Of a DNA stretch of 64,000 bases, positions 1-12,601 are shown in pieces. A program made the translations under genes and the position numbers. Within the stretch, counting starts at the first letter, position 1. Each line of letters begins with the position of its first letter. The stretch comes from Vigna angularis (taxonomy: Eukaryota; Streptophyta; Magnoliopsida; Fabales; Fabaceae), in assembly GCF_016808095.1 (NCBI RefSeq), contig NC_068979.1, positions 21,845,444 to 21,909,443 of the forward strand. The letters are read 5' to 3'. Under the pieces are notes generated by a model. The model was given only the letters and a program-made list of their open reading frames with translations. It had not been told where the DNA came from and made no database searches.

Positions 1-1980
1 GAGGAACTGGAATGATATTGTGTTTGATGATTTGGTTGATGATGAAATATGGTATGTCTTTTAAAACTATTGATGATTAATGAAAGCCATGAAATGGGTA
101 GGGATGTTGTCGAGAGTCAGTATTGACCATTCAATTATACAAGCATTCGTTCTCAGTAGCGTTCGTTCTTAATAAGTGTTTGGTATTAGACCAGCGCTCG
201 TTCGATATAGTGTTCGATTTTCTTGTGGACTCGGTTGGAACTGGATTCTTTCATTTGGAGAGAATTCTAGTTGAAGACTATCGTCTTCGTTTCGTTTTGT
301 AATATTTGTACTTAAGCATTCAACCAAGGATATTCATTCCTTAGTATTTGATTATAAACTTCAGTATATCTATATGTATTTGTATATTTTGTTCATTCTT
401 GAACATTAGATTAAATGATATCTTATATTTATCAAGCCTTTATTCTATAAATTAAGTAGTGCTCGGTCTTACACCAAGCGCTCGTACTAAGTAGTACTTG
501 GTCTTACACCAAGCGCTCGTACTAAGTAGTGTTCGGTCTTACACCAAGCGCTCGTACTAAGTAGTGCTCGGTCTTACACCAAGCGCTCATACTAAGTAAG
601 TGTTCGGTCTTACACCAGGCGCTAGTTCTCATTTCCGTAATCTATCTTTATAATAGGAGCGTTCGTCCAAACTCAATAGCGTTCGCTCTCTACAGTGCCC
701 GGTCTTCGACTGACATTCGGTTTCCTTGATGTTTAACTCATTAAGAAGCTAAGTATTTATTGGCGTTCGGTTTCTTCATATAATTCCGTCAAGTGCTATT
801 ATTTGATGTCCTACAGTATCTGTCTTAATTGGTTTCGGCCTAGAGTCTTAGTACTCGGCCTAGGCTTTACGGTGTTCGATTTGAACTCTCAAGAGTCAGT
901 TCATTGAATTGGCTCACTTGGTAAACAACATTCGATTAAATTAGTCTCTGAGAAGTATTATTATATTCGGTTCTTTTCACAACTAGTGAGTAACTCTCTC
1001 AATTTGATTATGTTTGAGTTGGAGACATCTCGGTCTCACTCCAAGTGTTTGGTCTTGTTCTGGATTAAAAACTAACGTTCGATATTTGGTATCCTAAGGG
1101 ATCTTTATTCAAATTGGTTCAGTTGAGGTTTTAATAATGAAAGATGATGGAATATGATATGGATGAAATGACTTTGGTTATGAACGAGTATTCCGGGGAG
1201 GAATATCTCATGAATGTATATTGGAATTGGTAAAATATGAATGTGGGCATGCTAAGTTAGCGGTTCATCCTGATATTCTGTGATTACTCGTTTCTCACGT
1301 AGAGAAGGGTAAGTCATGTGTGGGAATGGCAGGAGATCCTAGTCATTATGGTTAATTTGGATGGAACAGACTAACCTCGGGTGACAGCTGTTGAGGGTAT
1401 CCCAGTTACTACATCATCCGGGTGCACGAACGTTGTAGCTACACAGAATTCATACAGTCCGGACAGTCAGATTCTAGTATTAGGCTTTGCATGAAAGAGT
1501 TAATGAGTTATCTTGTTTAAATTGATTGACTGAGATATATGTTGATAATTGAATTAAATTACATAAGCTTACCCTATTTCTTGTCTTGTCCGTTTTGTAC
1601 GTTTGGTGGTTGTCCTTCTGTTGCAATGATCGTCTGTGTGGATGTGAGCAAAAGGAGAAGCTTTGCTGGAAGAAGAAAGTTTGGTCGAGATAGAAGTTAA
1701 GACCGAACAGTAGAGCCGTTCGGTCAGTAGTTAGTTTCTTTGTGTGATAATCGTTCGGTCATTTGTTGTTTTCTTCTTTTGTATGACCGTTCGGTACGTC
1801 TTCTGTAAACCGTTCGGTCTAGCTTGCATATTTGTACAGTTTTAATTTTTCCGTTATCTTGTAAGGCCGTTCGGCCATAAACGTACGTCTCATCTTATGT
1901 AAACTGAGCTGAAATAATATTAATATGTGATTATTCCCTTATATAATTTTTATACTTTATTTTTGTTTTGGGATGTTGCA
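1..1980 (+). mobile_element. Ty3-type LTR, 3' portion (5' end outside window)
   Basis: This segment is clearly related to the complete solo LTR at 41348-43598. Both contain the same stretch around 'catacagtccggacagtcag' (1450-1470 and 43106-43125), the block 'gttgcaatgatc' plus 'gtgtggatgtgagca' (1619-1650 and 43276-43305), and many copies of GTTCGGTC-like words. The segment ends in ...GATGTTGCA at 1980, the usual CA terminus of an LTR, after which the sequence becomes ordinary AT-rich DNA. No gag or pol coding sequence is visible. The left end lies outside the window, so it may be a solo LTR or the end of a full element. Assignment to Ty3 rather than copia is an inference from LTR length and style. 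Confidence 0.7.
454..632 (+). repeat. 35-bp tandem repeat inside the LTR
   Basis: About five head-to-tail copies of a ~35-bp unit occur here. Each contains CTCGGTCTTACACCAAGCGC followed by a CGTACTAAGTAGTG-like part, with a few substitutions between copies. The last copy is more diverged and has a one-base insertion. Looser versions of the same words occur in the related LTR near 42345-42475, but not as a tidy array. Confidence 0.85.
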
Positions 1981-3941
1981 TATTGAATCATCATTTAGTT
2001 TGATTCAATGGGAGAATAAAATTAAAGAAATATTTGAACCAAACTAGTTAAAATAGATTTATTTAGACTAAAATAACCACTTACCCGGTTTGAATGTTTT
2101 TGTTCACTCTTTTCGAGGATCAACCTAAAAGAATAGCCCCAGTATCCTGAGTAAACTTGTCCTTTTATAAATGAATAACCCTCACTTTTTTTCCTGGAGA
2201 CTTTTCTTAAACATTAAATTAAAAAAAAAAAACAAGATTTTTAGGGTACTGGTTAAACTAAGTTATTTAGTTTAGGAACCAAAAAGAAATCTACATTTTA
2301 AGTATTACTTCAACTCGTTTACATTTAACAAAGAATTTCCATATTAAGAAAGTAAAGGTATAAACTTTAAATTAAATATTAAAAAGTATAATTCTAAGCC
2401 TTATATTGTGTCAAAATGAAAAAAAAAGTAGAATATCATATAAGAATCAAAATTTACTAACTTATTATCTCAAGATTTTTTAATTAAGAAGGATGTTAAT
2501 TACTTAAGAGTTCAAGTCTCATTTGTTACGGTGTATTCGGTAAACATCATATCCATTATCAAATACATAGAAGTTAATTCTTTTATATATATAATTTCAA
2601 CTTTGATTTGTAATCTTTATTTATTTTTGCTGGGGTAGATAGTGATGGAAAACTGTGCCCACATGATATTATAGCATCAAGTAAGCTGTTTTCATTGCAA
2701 AGAATAGGTAACATAGCGTGAATCATCAAGCTTCAACTTTGCCCTTTAACTATTATTGAGCATTATCGTTTTCTAATATATTTATATCTATATATTATTT
2801 GGTCACGCCATGGTCGTTTTCGCAGTTAGCAAAGGGTACACGAAATAGAAAAGAAGGTCCTTGCATTTGTCTTCTATTATTACTTTTGGTGTGGATATTT
2901 AACCATAACTGTCTCTTATGTTATCAAAAATATAAAAAAAATGTTGTTAGTGTTTTTTTATACAAAATGTGTTTTGTTTTTATCTTAAAAATCCTTTTTA
3001 GTCTCTATCAATTTTTTTAATTTTAATCCGAGATGCAAGGATTTCGTATTAAATAAATGATAGCGTGATTAATGAATATTAAAAAATAAATATATACTAC
3101 CTTAATAATAAAAAACTAAAATGATTTTTTTTCCCATGAGACAAAAAGTTCACAATTTTATAGAGAATAAAACGACAAGGAAAATGCACTGAATATAGGA
3201 CTAAAATAAAAGTAATGATATAATTTATTAAAAATTAAGAAATATATTTTCCCTTATTTACTATTTTAAGAAATGAAAATTATTGAAAATTTTGGTACAA
3301 GTCATGATTATGGATGGAGTATTTTGCTGTACTATTAATTAGATCAGACGTACAACATTCCTGGAACTAGTTTCAGGTGCAGTACAAGTCAGAACATATA
3401 CACAACGTAAGACACAGTTGAATCATGTAATGCCTATTGCGATGTCAGAAAATCAGAAAAGAACATAAAAAGCTCAGTCAAATACAGATCCTCCTTCTGA
3501 GGAATTTCCGTTTCTGCAGCTACAGTATCTCTGCCTCACAGTTTCAGAGAAACTGGTAATCCCCAAATGCCCTGTTTTCTTCCCTTTTTTTGGTGTTGAT
3601 ACAATGAATTTGTATATTACTTGTATGTTGTGGATGATCGTAATATGTTTGTTTTTGTTACATGAGCTTAGTTGAAAGATTTCTCTTGAAATTTTGCTTT
3701 GACCAACCTGCATATACCTTTCTTTTATATTTATAGACCCTTTTCTGAATATTATATTTTTCTTGTCTTGTAAGATCTCCTCAGTTAATCGTGGATAGCA
3801 AAAAAATGTTTGTGGAACATGCTTTCTTGCGAATAAATTCCATTTTCACTGCAAATTTTGAGACAACACTGTCTAGAAGGGCACTTTAACTTACACCAAA
3901 ATGTTTCTAGAAGGTTGCTGTTTTTCAGGTTAAATTGAGAG
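1981..3941. other. AT-rich intergenic region and GRDP upstream region
   Basis: No protein-coding signal is seen. Short open frames here (2799-3020, 3474-3713) have no recognisable domain and low-complexity composition. The right end holds the promoter and leader of the GRDP gene. A strong splice acceptor (TGTTTTTCAG, ending about 3929) lies just upstream of the start codon, which suggests an intron in the 5' untranslated region. Confidence 0.5.
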
Positions 3942-6900
3942 ATGGATGCCAAACAAGAAATGGAATGGAATGAAGCTCAGAAGATTCAGCTAAGCGTGGA
4001 TCTTTTAGTTGCAGCAAAAAGGCAGCTTCAGTTTCTTGCAGCTGTTGACAGGAACCGTCACCTCTATGATGGCCCTGCCCTTGAGAGGGCTATCTATAGG
4101 TGAACATTCCATGAAGTATTTCCTGTATTTGCTGCGGATAAAGTTTATTTCAAAGAACAATTGCTTGTTATTTTTACTTATTTATTTCACTAAGCTTGAG
4201 TCAAGAATTCTATAAAGGGCACTAGGGATGGACCTTTAGAATCGTGTGTTATGGATTATAATTTGTCCTTGAAATCATCTATCTGCTGTCAAATGACAGC
4301 TTTTCATTGTAGTTGATCAATCTCTCATATGTTCTGTTTGAAAGAGAGGAGAAAAATAGGTTGGAAAGAAATTAGTCAGTAAAGTGGAAATAGATAAAAA
4401 TTAGAAAGTTAAAATGTTTACTTGAATAGAAATAGAGAAGAGATGAAGATAGGGATTGAGAAATAGTAAGGTGACTCCCTTTTTTTAAAAGATCATTTAT
4501 ATCCTCTTTCCTCCTTTCGCATCGTTTCAACTGAACAAAACTATTTTCTTCTGCTGATCTAATAACAATGAAAGTGTCTATTCAGGTACAATGCTTGTTG
4601 GCTTCCCTTGCTTGCCAAACATTCCGAGTCTAAGATTTTTGAAGGACCTTTGGTAGTTCCTCTTGACTGTGAATGGGTCTGGCACTGTCACAGGCTCCAC
4701 CCGGTAGGCTTCAGACAAGGACATATATATTATTCCTGATTATTAACAGTAGTGTTTGATTGTGTTGAGGTACTAGTAATAAAATTTGGTTCCAATTTAT
4801 TACACAGGTAAGATACAAATCTGACTGTGAGGAGTTTTATGGACGAGTACTTGACAACTTTGGTGTTGTCTCTACTGTTGAAGGAGTTTGTGGCAGGAAA
4901 ACTGAAGAAATCTGGAATAAACTGTATCCTGATGAGCCCTACAATGCTGATTTGCTTAATATTTTCCCAGGGGATATCTCTGAAAGGATTTCTAGGCTTG
5001 AAAAGTACACCAAGTATGATCTGATTTCAGCTGCTAAAAGGCAGAGTCCATTCTTTTACCAGGTAAAGAAAAGTTAGAGTTTGTTCACAAGCTTGATATT
5101 CTAGCAGAATTACCAAGCCTTACCAGGCCAGTTCTAGTCTGTCATCTGTCTCGATCAAAGCTCTGATTTAAATGTTAGCATGATTTGGGCTGTGTTCAAC
5201 CTGACTCTTCAATTTTATATCAATTTGTGACTTGAGTGTGCTTTGCTTGCTTGCCAATACATGCATGTGGTTTCATAAGTACCTTGTTTTGAAAAATCTT
5301 AAGTTCATACAATTTTATTGCGACATTCTTAATTGACAGCATCCCAAATAACATTAATATCATTTGGTGATATATGAATGTAGCTTTCAGTTTAGTAGCA
5401 TTACAAACAGTTTCGAGAAATTAATTTACCAATGGTCTTTCATGTGCGTGGCTAGTACATAATAATATTGCATCATCTCAAGGGATTCAATATCTGTTTT
5501 CTTTGTCATAGGTATCAAGACCCCACATGAAAAATGATCTCTTTATCAAAGAAGCTGTGGCCAGATACAGAGGGTTTCTGTATCTTATCAAGAGAAACAA
5601 GGAAGAGGGTAGAAAACGCTTTTGTGTTCCAACATATGATATTGACCTAATCTGGCACTCTCATCAGTTACATCCAGTTTCTTATTGTAAAGACCTCAAT
5701 GAAGCACTTGGAAAAGTATTGGAACATGACGATACAGACTCAGACAGAACTAAAGGCAAGAAATTGGATATTGGTTTTTCTGGAACCACCAAACAGTGGG
5801 AAGTCACATTTGGTACAAGATATTGGAAAGCTGGAGCAATGTACAGGGGTAATGCACCATCTCCCATAACAAATAACCCTCTTTCATCTAACACTACTTG
5901 CAAGAAGGTTGTTTCTTCGAATGAGTACCCACAAGAAATTTCACTACCAGATCGAAAAGTCATGGAGGTACTTTAAGATCTCCTCTTATGTGTCATATGT
6001 TACGTGTTTTAAGCTCTAGCTCTGAATTACTGTGTAGGCATGTATAAAAAAAGTTGTTAAAAAAACATTTTTCATAAACAATTCCATGCAAAATTTATTG
6101 AATCGTGTGCACGAATATGCAAATATAACTCCATGCATGTATAAGCCTTTTACCGGATCAATTTTAGTGTAGACGTTTCTCCCTATAAATGATTTTCATC
6201 ATAACATATAAGCCGTTTGAAATTGAGCCAATGAAGTTGGAAGGTTTGTTTATAAAGGCTCTGTCAGTCCAAGAGCTTGATCACCTAATGCAGACCAAGA
6301 CCTCTAACAAGTTGTCTTATTTGAGTTTGTTTTGTCTGCTTTCACATGGAACCATAATTGTTTGGGATACTAAGGACAATCTTTCTTGATGTTGGAGATC
6401 ATATTACTATCACTTGTTATTGTTTGGCTTCTGCTGCACTATTATTCTGCTTGTATACAGGCATAAATTGAATAACTATCACTGAAACAGCTTTTGTTTA
6501 TATGAGATAACATTTGCAATTTCCTCTTACATCCAACCAGGTTCTCTTGGAGTTCGTGGGAGCTAAAAACTTACCAGAGGGACAGGAAGGAGATATATTT
6601 GTTTTATTTTCCAAATCACAGCCTGATGCATTCTTTGGTGCTAAAAGAAGACTGATTATTTTATCGCAATCTAGACAGAAACAGGTTGCATCTTTCCAGT
6701 GTGAACCTACGGGAGAGCTGCTTTTTGAACTCGCGTCCTATTCTTCTTCCAATTTATCTATAAGAAAATCAACAAAGACAATCGCTTCAGCTTCTTTCTC
6801 TATAAAAGACTATTTTGACCCAGTTTCAAAACTCCATGTGGAGAAATGGTTTGAGTTGGTACCAAGTGCTGGTACTGTGAGCTCAAAGCCAATCTTGTTA

Positions 6901-9109
6901 CGAGTAGCCATCTCATTTTCTGTCCCAGTTCTTGCCCCATATAAACTCAAAATGACTCTATCTCCTCCATCTTCCAAAAACGAATGCCTCTCCAACCCTC
7001 CTGTTAGATCTCAACATGCTAATAGTTGGACACATGTCACTGATGAAAATGGAAACAGAATCATCCGCCTTCAAATGAGGTACATCTACCCTCTATATTA
7101 TGCCTGATAACAATTGAAGTTCCTTGCCAAAATGTGTACTTCATTTTATCATGGTCGTGTTGGGCTGGTGTTAGGTAATTGATGAGGGCTAGTTGCTGCT
7201 TGAAAACTGATTTGCTTTGCAACTTGTCTTGTGTCTTGAACATATCAACTTGTTCAAATTGTATGTGAATATTAATGTTCCTACTAACAAGTTCTTGCAA
7301 GTCATCTAATTCCAAGATTAGACGTGTAAATTGAAAGCCAATTTTTATTTTGACTATAGTTTTCTGTATGTAGATATTGTTGAGGTTTGCCATTCAGTGC
7401 ATCCTAATATAAATGTTGAACTCTTACAAATATTATAACATCCAAGCACAATTATGACTAAAAGTTATGGTTTCAAAATATCATTAGTCCATAAATCCAT
7501 TTGAGAGGATACTTGTAATGCAGTTGAACCAGTTGAGCAGATTTACGTCCCTGAAGAAATTTTTCCCTAATTACTCGACTTTTCGTACGGATTTTTCATA
7601 AAAGTTAGTAAGAAACGAATTTTCTGCAAATTTTTCCCGAAATTTTTAAAATTCCATAAAATAGTGGTAAGAAAAGCTGTAAAAAAGTATGAAAACTTCT
7701 AACAGTGTCTAATTGTGTTTGTCATACATGTTTTTTGAATACAACACAATCTATCTTATGTACATTATCCAGTATTACTGCCTCGTGTAATGAAGTATTC
7801 TCAATTAGTTAATCTATTGATCTTCCCAATTACATTTTAGGGATTTGGAGAATGCAAAGAACATAGGAAACCCTGGAAAGAAGGTTGTTGGCGTAATGAA
7901 GTCCGGCGAAATTCGCACTCTAGCTGAGTTTATTGAAAATGGGTGGTCTGTTTTGGAGAATCTGTGGTTCTTCCACCTTCCACACAAGTGCACAAACGAT
8001 GGCCATCTCTTTGAGCTTACTGGTGCCAAGACTGTATGTATTTGTTCTGAAGTATTCCATTTTAAAATATGTTGTCCTGCCAAGAGCTCTCTTGGATCTT
8101 GAATCCTTGATTACTCATTTCATGTTTCACATATCCAGTAACCAGTACAATTTTCAATAGCATTGCTGCACATAAGATTGCTAAAGATGTGCATGCCTCA
8201 TATGAGACAAATTCAAAGTTATAATATTAAATTCATGTAACTTTTACAGTTGAAATTTTTCGCTGGAAGAAAGCTAGATTATGAAGCGGGACACCATGGA
8301 AAACGAGGAAATGAAATGGACTTCTTGACAGCTATTGAATTCTCCATAGAAGAGCCTTATGGGAAAGCAGTGGCATTGCTTGACTTGACATCTAAACATG
8401 TCACGGTACTTACTTTCTTGCTATTATATATATGTTACACACTTTATAGAGAGACACTTTTGTTCTACGTTATTACTTAATTTGTTTTCTGCCTTTTCTG
8501 CTTGTTTTTGTAAAGGCGAAGGAAAAGTGGATGGTTCTGCCCGCAATCATTTTGGCTTTTATTGCTTCTAATGTAATGAAAAAGGAAGAATATGAAGGCG
8601 TCATTGCTAATGCTAACAGTAAAGATTGGAAGGTGAATGGTGTATATGAGGAAAATGGAAAAAAAGTCTTGAACGGAATGGGGCTGAGTCCTGATGTGTG
8701 CAGTGAAGATGTTGGTATATCAAAGAAGTCTGGACTCTCCAGTGGAGGTTGTGGCAGTGGCTGTGGGAGTGGTTGTGGGAATGCAGTGGAAAGTGCTGGC
8801 TGTGGCGGAGGCTGTGGAATTATGATTAAGAGTGGTGGTTGCGGCGGTTGTGGTGCTGGTTGTGGTGGTTGTGGAGGAGGCTGTGGAAGTATAATTAGGA
8901 GTGGAGGCTGCGGCGGTTGTGGTGCTGGTTGTGGTGGTTGTGGAGGAGGCTGTGGAAGTATAATTAGGAGTGGTGGCTGCGGGGGTTGTGGTGCTGGTTG
9001 TGGTGGTTGTGGGGGAGGATGTGGAAGTATAATTAGGGGTGGTGGCTGCGGGGGTTGTGGTGGTGGTTGTGGTGGTTGTGGCGGTGGCTGTGGAAATATG
9101 ATTAATTAA
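3942..9109 (+). CDS. GRDP1: Glycine-rich domain-containing protein (GRDP1/2 type, DUF1399)
   Basis: Eight exons join in frame to 822 residues: 3942-4099, 4586-4703, 4808-5062, 5512-5967, 6541-7079, 7841-8033, 8250-8405, 8516-9109; all introns are GT-AG. The first ATG of the coding frame, at 3942, gives MDAKQEMEWNEAQ, the usual GRDP start. The DUF1399 region has two similar cores, LDCEWVWHCHRLHPV (residues 79-93) and YDIDLIWHSHQLHPV (219-233). A middle region (about 330-630) corresponds to the part described as RRM-like in Arabidopsis GRDPs, although no clear RNP motif is visible. Residues 702-822 form a Gly/Cys-rich tail with repeated GGCGGCGAGCGGCGGGCG units. Arabidopsis GRDP1 and GRDP2 are linked to salt/ABA response and to growth with auxin signalling; the molecular activity is not settled. 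Length matches the family (~820). Whether it is GRDP1 or GRDP2 cannot be told here. Confidence 0.93.
8748..9105 (+). repeat. Gly/Cys-coding tandem repeat (69-bp unit) in the last GRDP exon
   Basis: The end of the last exon is a tandem array whose clearest unit is 69 bp. It begins near 8824, 8893, 8962 and 9031 and codes for a 23-residue unit of the form SIIRSGG followed by CGGCGAGCGGCGGGCG. Earlier, shorter copies (8748-8823) are more diverged. Copies keep the reading frame, and many substitutions between them are at third codon positions, for example GGC/GGT/GGG. The array stops just before the stop codon. Confidence 0.9.
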
Positions 9110-11974
9110 GAGTGGTGGGGGAGGAGGAGGGGTGTGAGGAGGAGCTAGAGTACGTGATCGAAGAAGCAGTTACTGCATGAAACATGCATGATTATGCATG
9201 TTATCATTGTATACATGAACGTGTGTATATGTCCTCAGCTTTGCTTGTCTTCCATCAATGTCTTTGTTGGACAGAAAAGGTAGAAAAATAAGGAGAAGGA
9301 TTGAATGTGTAATAAATAATCAACTAAACATAGTAATCACTCTCAACTATGAGTGTGTTCTTATGCTCCTATTTTGTGTGCATAGTCCTATATACAAGGA
9401 TATAAAATATAATAATATATGTGAAATAAATTTTACACTTTATAAAGTTTTCTTCCTTCGTTTGTGGATTTTGTTGAAAGTTTCATGCAAATTTTACTGT
9501 ATAACTCAGATGAGTGAGATTGAGTTAGATTTCAAATTATTTTTTAACAAATTTGATAGTCAAATTTGAAAAATTAAACTTTGAGTTGTAAATAAATTGC
9601 TTGTATATCCAATTATTCCTATTAAGAAAACGGCATATTCAACATCATCATTTAACTTCATACTTAGAACACCTCAACATGATTCATGACATAACATTGT
9701 CCTTCTCCATATTTTAGGTAAGAGAACATCTTGCATGTAAATTTTAGAAATGCTCTAGCAATATATGTTATAATACTATTTTTATTTTGTTAATGAATTA
9801 TATTTATGTTAACTAATGTCTTAATTTGTGATATGTCGAACCAATTTTTTTTTATCAGATTTATACGTAATATTGAAGTTCTTCCGCTAAAGTTAGCACA
9901 TGGCATTTTAAAAAAATATTTCATTTAATTACGTAAATTAAAATTATTTCATTAACTTTTCATTATTGCATGCATTTATATATATTATCTTTCCATCATT
10001 TTTTAACATTAAGAATTTCTTAATTATTTTATAAAATGTCAAATAATAATATTTAAAAGTAAATTAGTTTTTAATAAATCATAAAAAAATAATTTTATTA
10101 CATACTATTATTTGAATAAAAATAAGATTATATATTATACAATTGTCACATATTTGTAAATTCTATTATCTTTCAAAGTCTCGGACATTTTTTTTTTAAT
10201 TTTTGTTACAAGAGTGTCTAAGTAAATTAAAGAAAAGTTACAAAAGGTAAAAATAAAACATATACATAAGAGACACAAAAAAAGTTAATGAAATAAGTTG
10301 AAAAATAGGAAAATGAAACTTAGAAACAAATGTGATAATTGTTGTAAAAGAGTATTAAATTTAAGTACTACAAGTTTAAATAATCTCTCTTTCTTTCATT
10401 CTTTGAGATATATTTTAAAAATAAAATTGTAATGAAGCTTGAGACTAATATGAGAAATTAAAAAATATTATAAAAAAAGAGGTAAAATAAAACCCTATCT
10501 ATTTGGATGAATTCAGTGTGTCCACCAATTAATTATAATTGTATAATACATTTGAGTTAATTAAGATCTACCTTTCCGATAGTACGAGGGAATTAAAACA
10601 TGGCTTTTGTATATTCAATAGGATAAATAGTCGTATATCTCAACGTTATGGTAGAATTGGTTACAATTACACCAATTTTATAGTGTCTATGCAGATATAT
10701 AAATGTCAGTATCAACTCTAAACAACCAATAATACAATATGTGGTTATGGCTTTTGCAGGAGACAAAATTTTGCTGGAGAGGCTGAAAAATAACCATACT
10801 GAAATTATAATTTTAAATTGATTAAGAAATTTTCATTGCTTGAAATTAAATTAAAGAAAGGAAGAGTTGAAGAAAATGTTATAAATAAAAGTTTACTCAT
10901 GAGAAGTCCTTTTACAACTTGGATCTCATTTGAAAAATCTTTGTTATTTTAGTTTCCTTAATTTATTTGTTTTCTAAGACCTTATTATCCTGAGTTCAAG
11001 TGAAGTCTTCCGTGTAGAGTTCAAGTTAATCCTAGAAACATGTCTATTTTCACTCTCATATTAGCTAAAAACAACAACAGTTAAAAAAGTACAATCTGCT
11101 AGAATAAGTTATAAAAGCATTAAGTTACAAAAGTATTAACTTACAAAAATTTCATAACTTATTCATAAAAATTAACAGGAAAAATAGTACAGAAAAATAT
11201 CTTTTTAATAATTTTTTTAAAACATTTTTTATTTGTGATTGATATGTTTGAAATATATTTTTAAAATAAATTTAAACAAATTAATAAAATAATAAATAAA
11301 TTTAAACATATTAGCAGGACACTTAACCTATTACTAAAAGTTGTCAATGTATCCGTAGGTAAATACACCTTAAAAAAAATATGGTGATGATAGACAAAGA
11401 TCTAAATTTTCATTCAACTCCTATCTCACCCCTATAAAATAATATTTTTACTTGAAAATATAAAATAATTTAAAATAAATCACCTAGAAAAATAAAAGAT
11501 AATATTTTTTAGTAGGTACGGGGTAGAGAAGGGAAGAGTTGTTCATAAAACTTTGTTCAAAAAATATAATGTTGCAGAAAACTATAGGGTCACACTCAGC
11601 TTTTGATAAAGTCACATCGGCTGTACGCTAAGTTACTAATTTCCACATTCCAAATTCAAAATGATTAGACCCAAGACAAATATAATTGGGGAACAGAGGG
11701 ACCAACCCATTTGAATGACCCACAATTTTTGTTCTTTTTAATTGCACAAGAATAGTTTGGTTTCTAATTTCCACATTGCAAATGAAATAACTGAAGAACC
11801 AACCTTCAGTAAGAGAGGCTAAAACCATACACACCAAATACAACATGACCAAGTTGGAAAAGTTATAAAGTAAAAATATGCAGTACAGATATTATACTAA
11901 CTAATAATAAAGCCTGTGTATATTTGTAGCTTCTTTATTTAATTTTTCACTTGTAGTAATAAACTCTGATGCTG
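9110..11974. other. AT-rich intergenic region
   Basis: This stretch lies between the convergent 3' ends of the GRDP gene (+) and the CYSTM gene (-), so it should contain both terminators. I see no coding signal. The open frames at 9258-9569, 10539-10721 and 11628-11852 are short, low in complexity and lack recognisable motifs. The sequence is rich in A/T runs, with no boundary marks of a transposon that I could confirm. Confidence 0.5.
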
Positions 11975-12601
11975 TCAACTGATAAATATGATCGAAGGGT
12001 CACAGCAGCACTCGTCTATGAGGCAGCAACAACACAGAGCTGCAAGACTGCGGCAAGAACAAAAAAGTTGTTTTTTTTTCTTTCTTTTGTATTATTTTTG
12101 TATTATTCTGATGGTAATGAAAAGCGAGAAAGAAAGAAGAATACAAGTAATAAAGGAAAAAGTGTAAAGGGAACTAACCATCCTTCAAGGAATCCAGTTT
12201 GTCTTCTGGGTGGTGGAGCAGCATAATATTGCGGTGGTGCCATCACCGGAGGACCTTGATAGTACCCTGCCAACAAAAGTTCCCCATAAAGTAAAAAATA
12301 AAATAAAATTGATGCATAATGAAAGAACACAGAACCAAATCTGGAAAAAAGAAGAAGAAAAAAAGATCTACATGAGAGAAAAACAACTCTGGACTTGTTT
12401 CAGAATTCAGAGGATGAAACTTATTATGAGTACAATCATGGTGCAGTGGTTTTCCAAACTGCAGAGGATCCACTTCGGTGTAACTAAGAATGAACTTAAA
12501 TGTTTTGCTTGATTCTGTGGGCATAACCAAAAGAGAAAAAAGAATAGAAATTTACCTTGTCCTTGAGCAGGGTAGGGATATGCATACTTGGGGTCACTCA
12601 T
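11975..12601 (-). CDS. CYSTM-domain small tail-anchored protein
   Basis: Three exons on the minus strand join to 68 residues: 12601-12556, 12266-12179 and 12047-11975, with GT-AG introns of 289 and 131 bp. The protein starts MSDPKYAYPYPAQGQ, continues with a Pro/Tyr-rich part (YYQGPPVMAPPQYYAAPPP), and ends in the CYSTM module GFLEGCLAALCCCCLIDECC, followed by CDPSIIFIS. CYSTM proteins are short eukaryotic membrane-anchored peptides associated with stress tolerance, which dimerise and interact with one another at the plasma membrane. The cysteine-rich C-terminal segment is the presumed membrane anchor. The length is typical of the plant family. Open frames reading through the introns (12103-12330, 12243-12530, 12407-12610) are by-products of this gene. 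The fit to the family is strong at both ends, so the gene looks intact and functional. Confidence 0.92.

Noticed and set aside
454..632. Regular short repeats, CRISPR-like at first glance
   Set aside because: Units are contiguous with no unique spacers, and the sequence is a plant retrotransposon LTR.
12103..12530. Open frames with hydrophobic stretches overlapping the CYSTM gene
   Set aside because: They read through introns; the spliced CYSTM product explains the locus.
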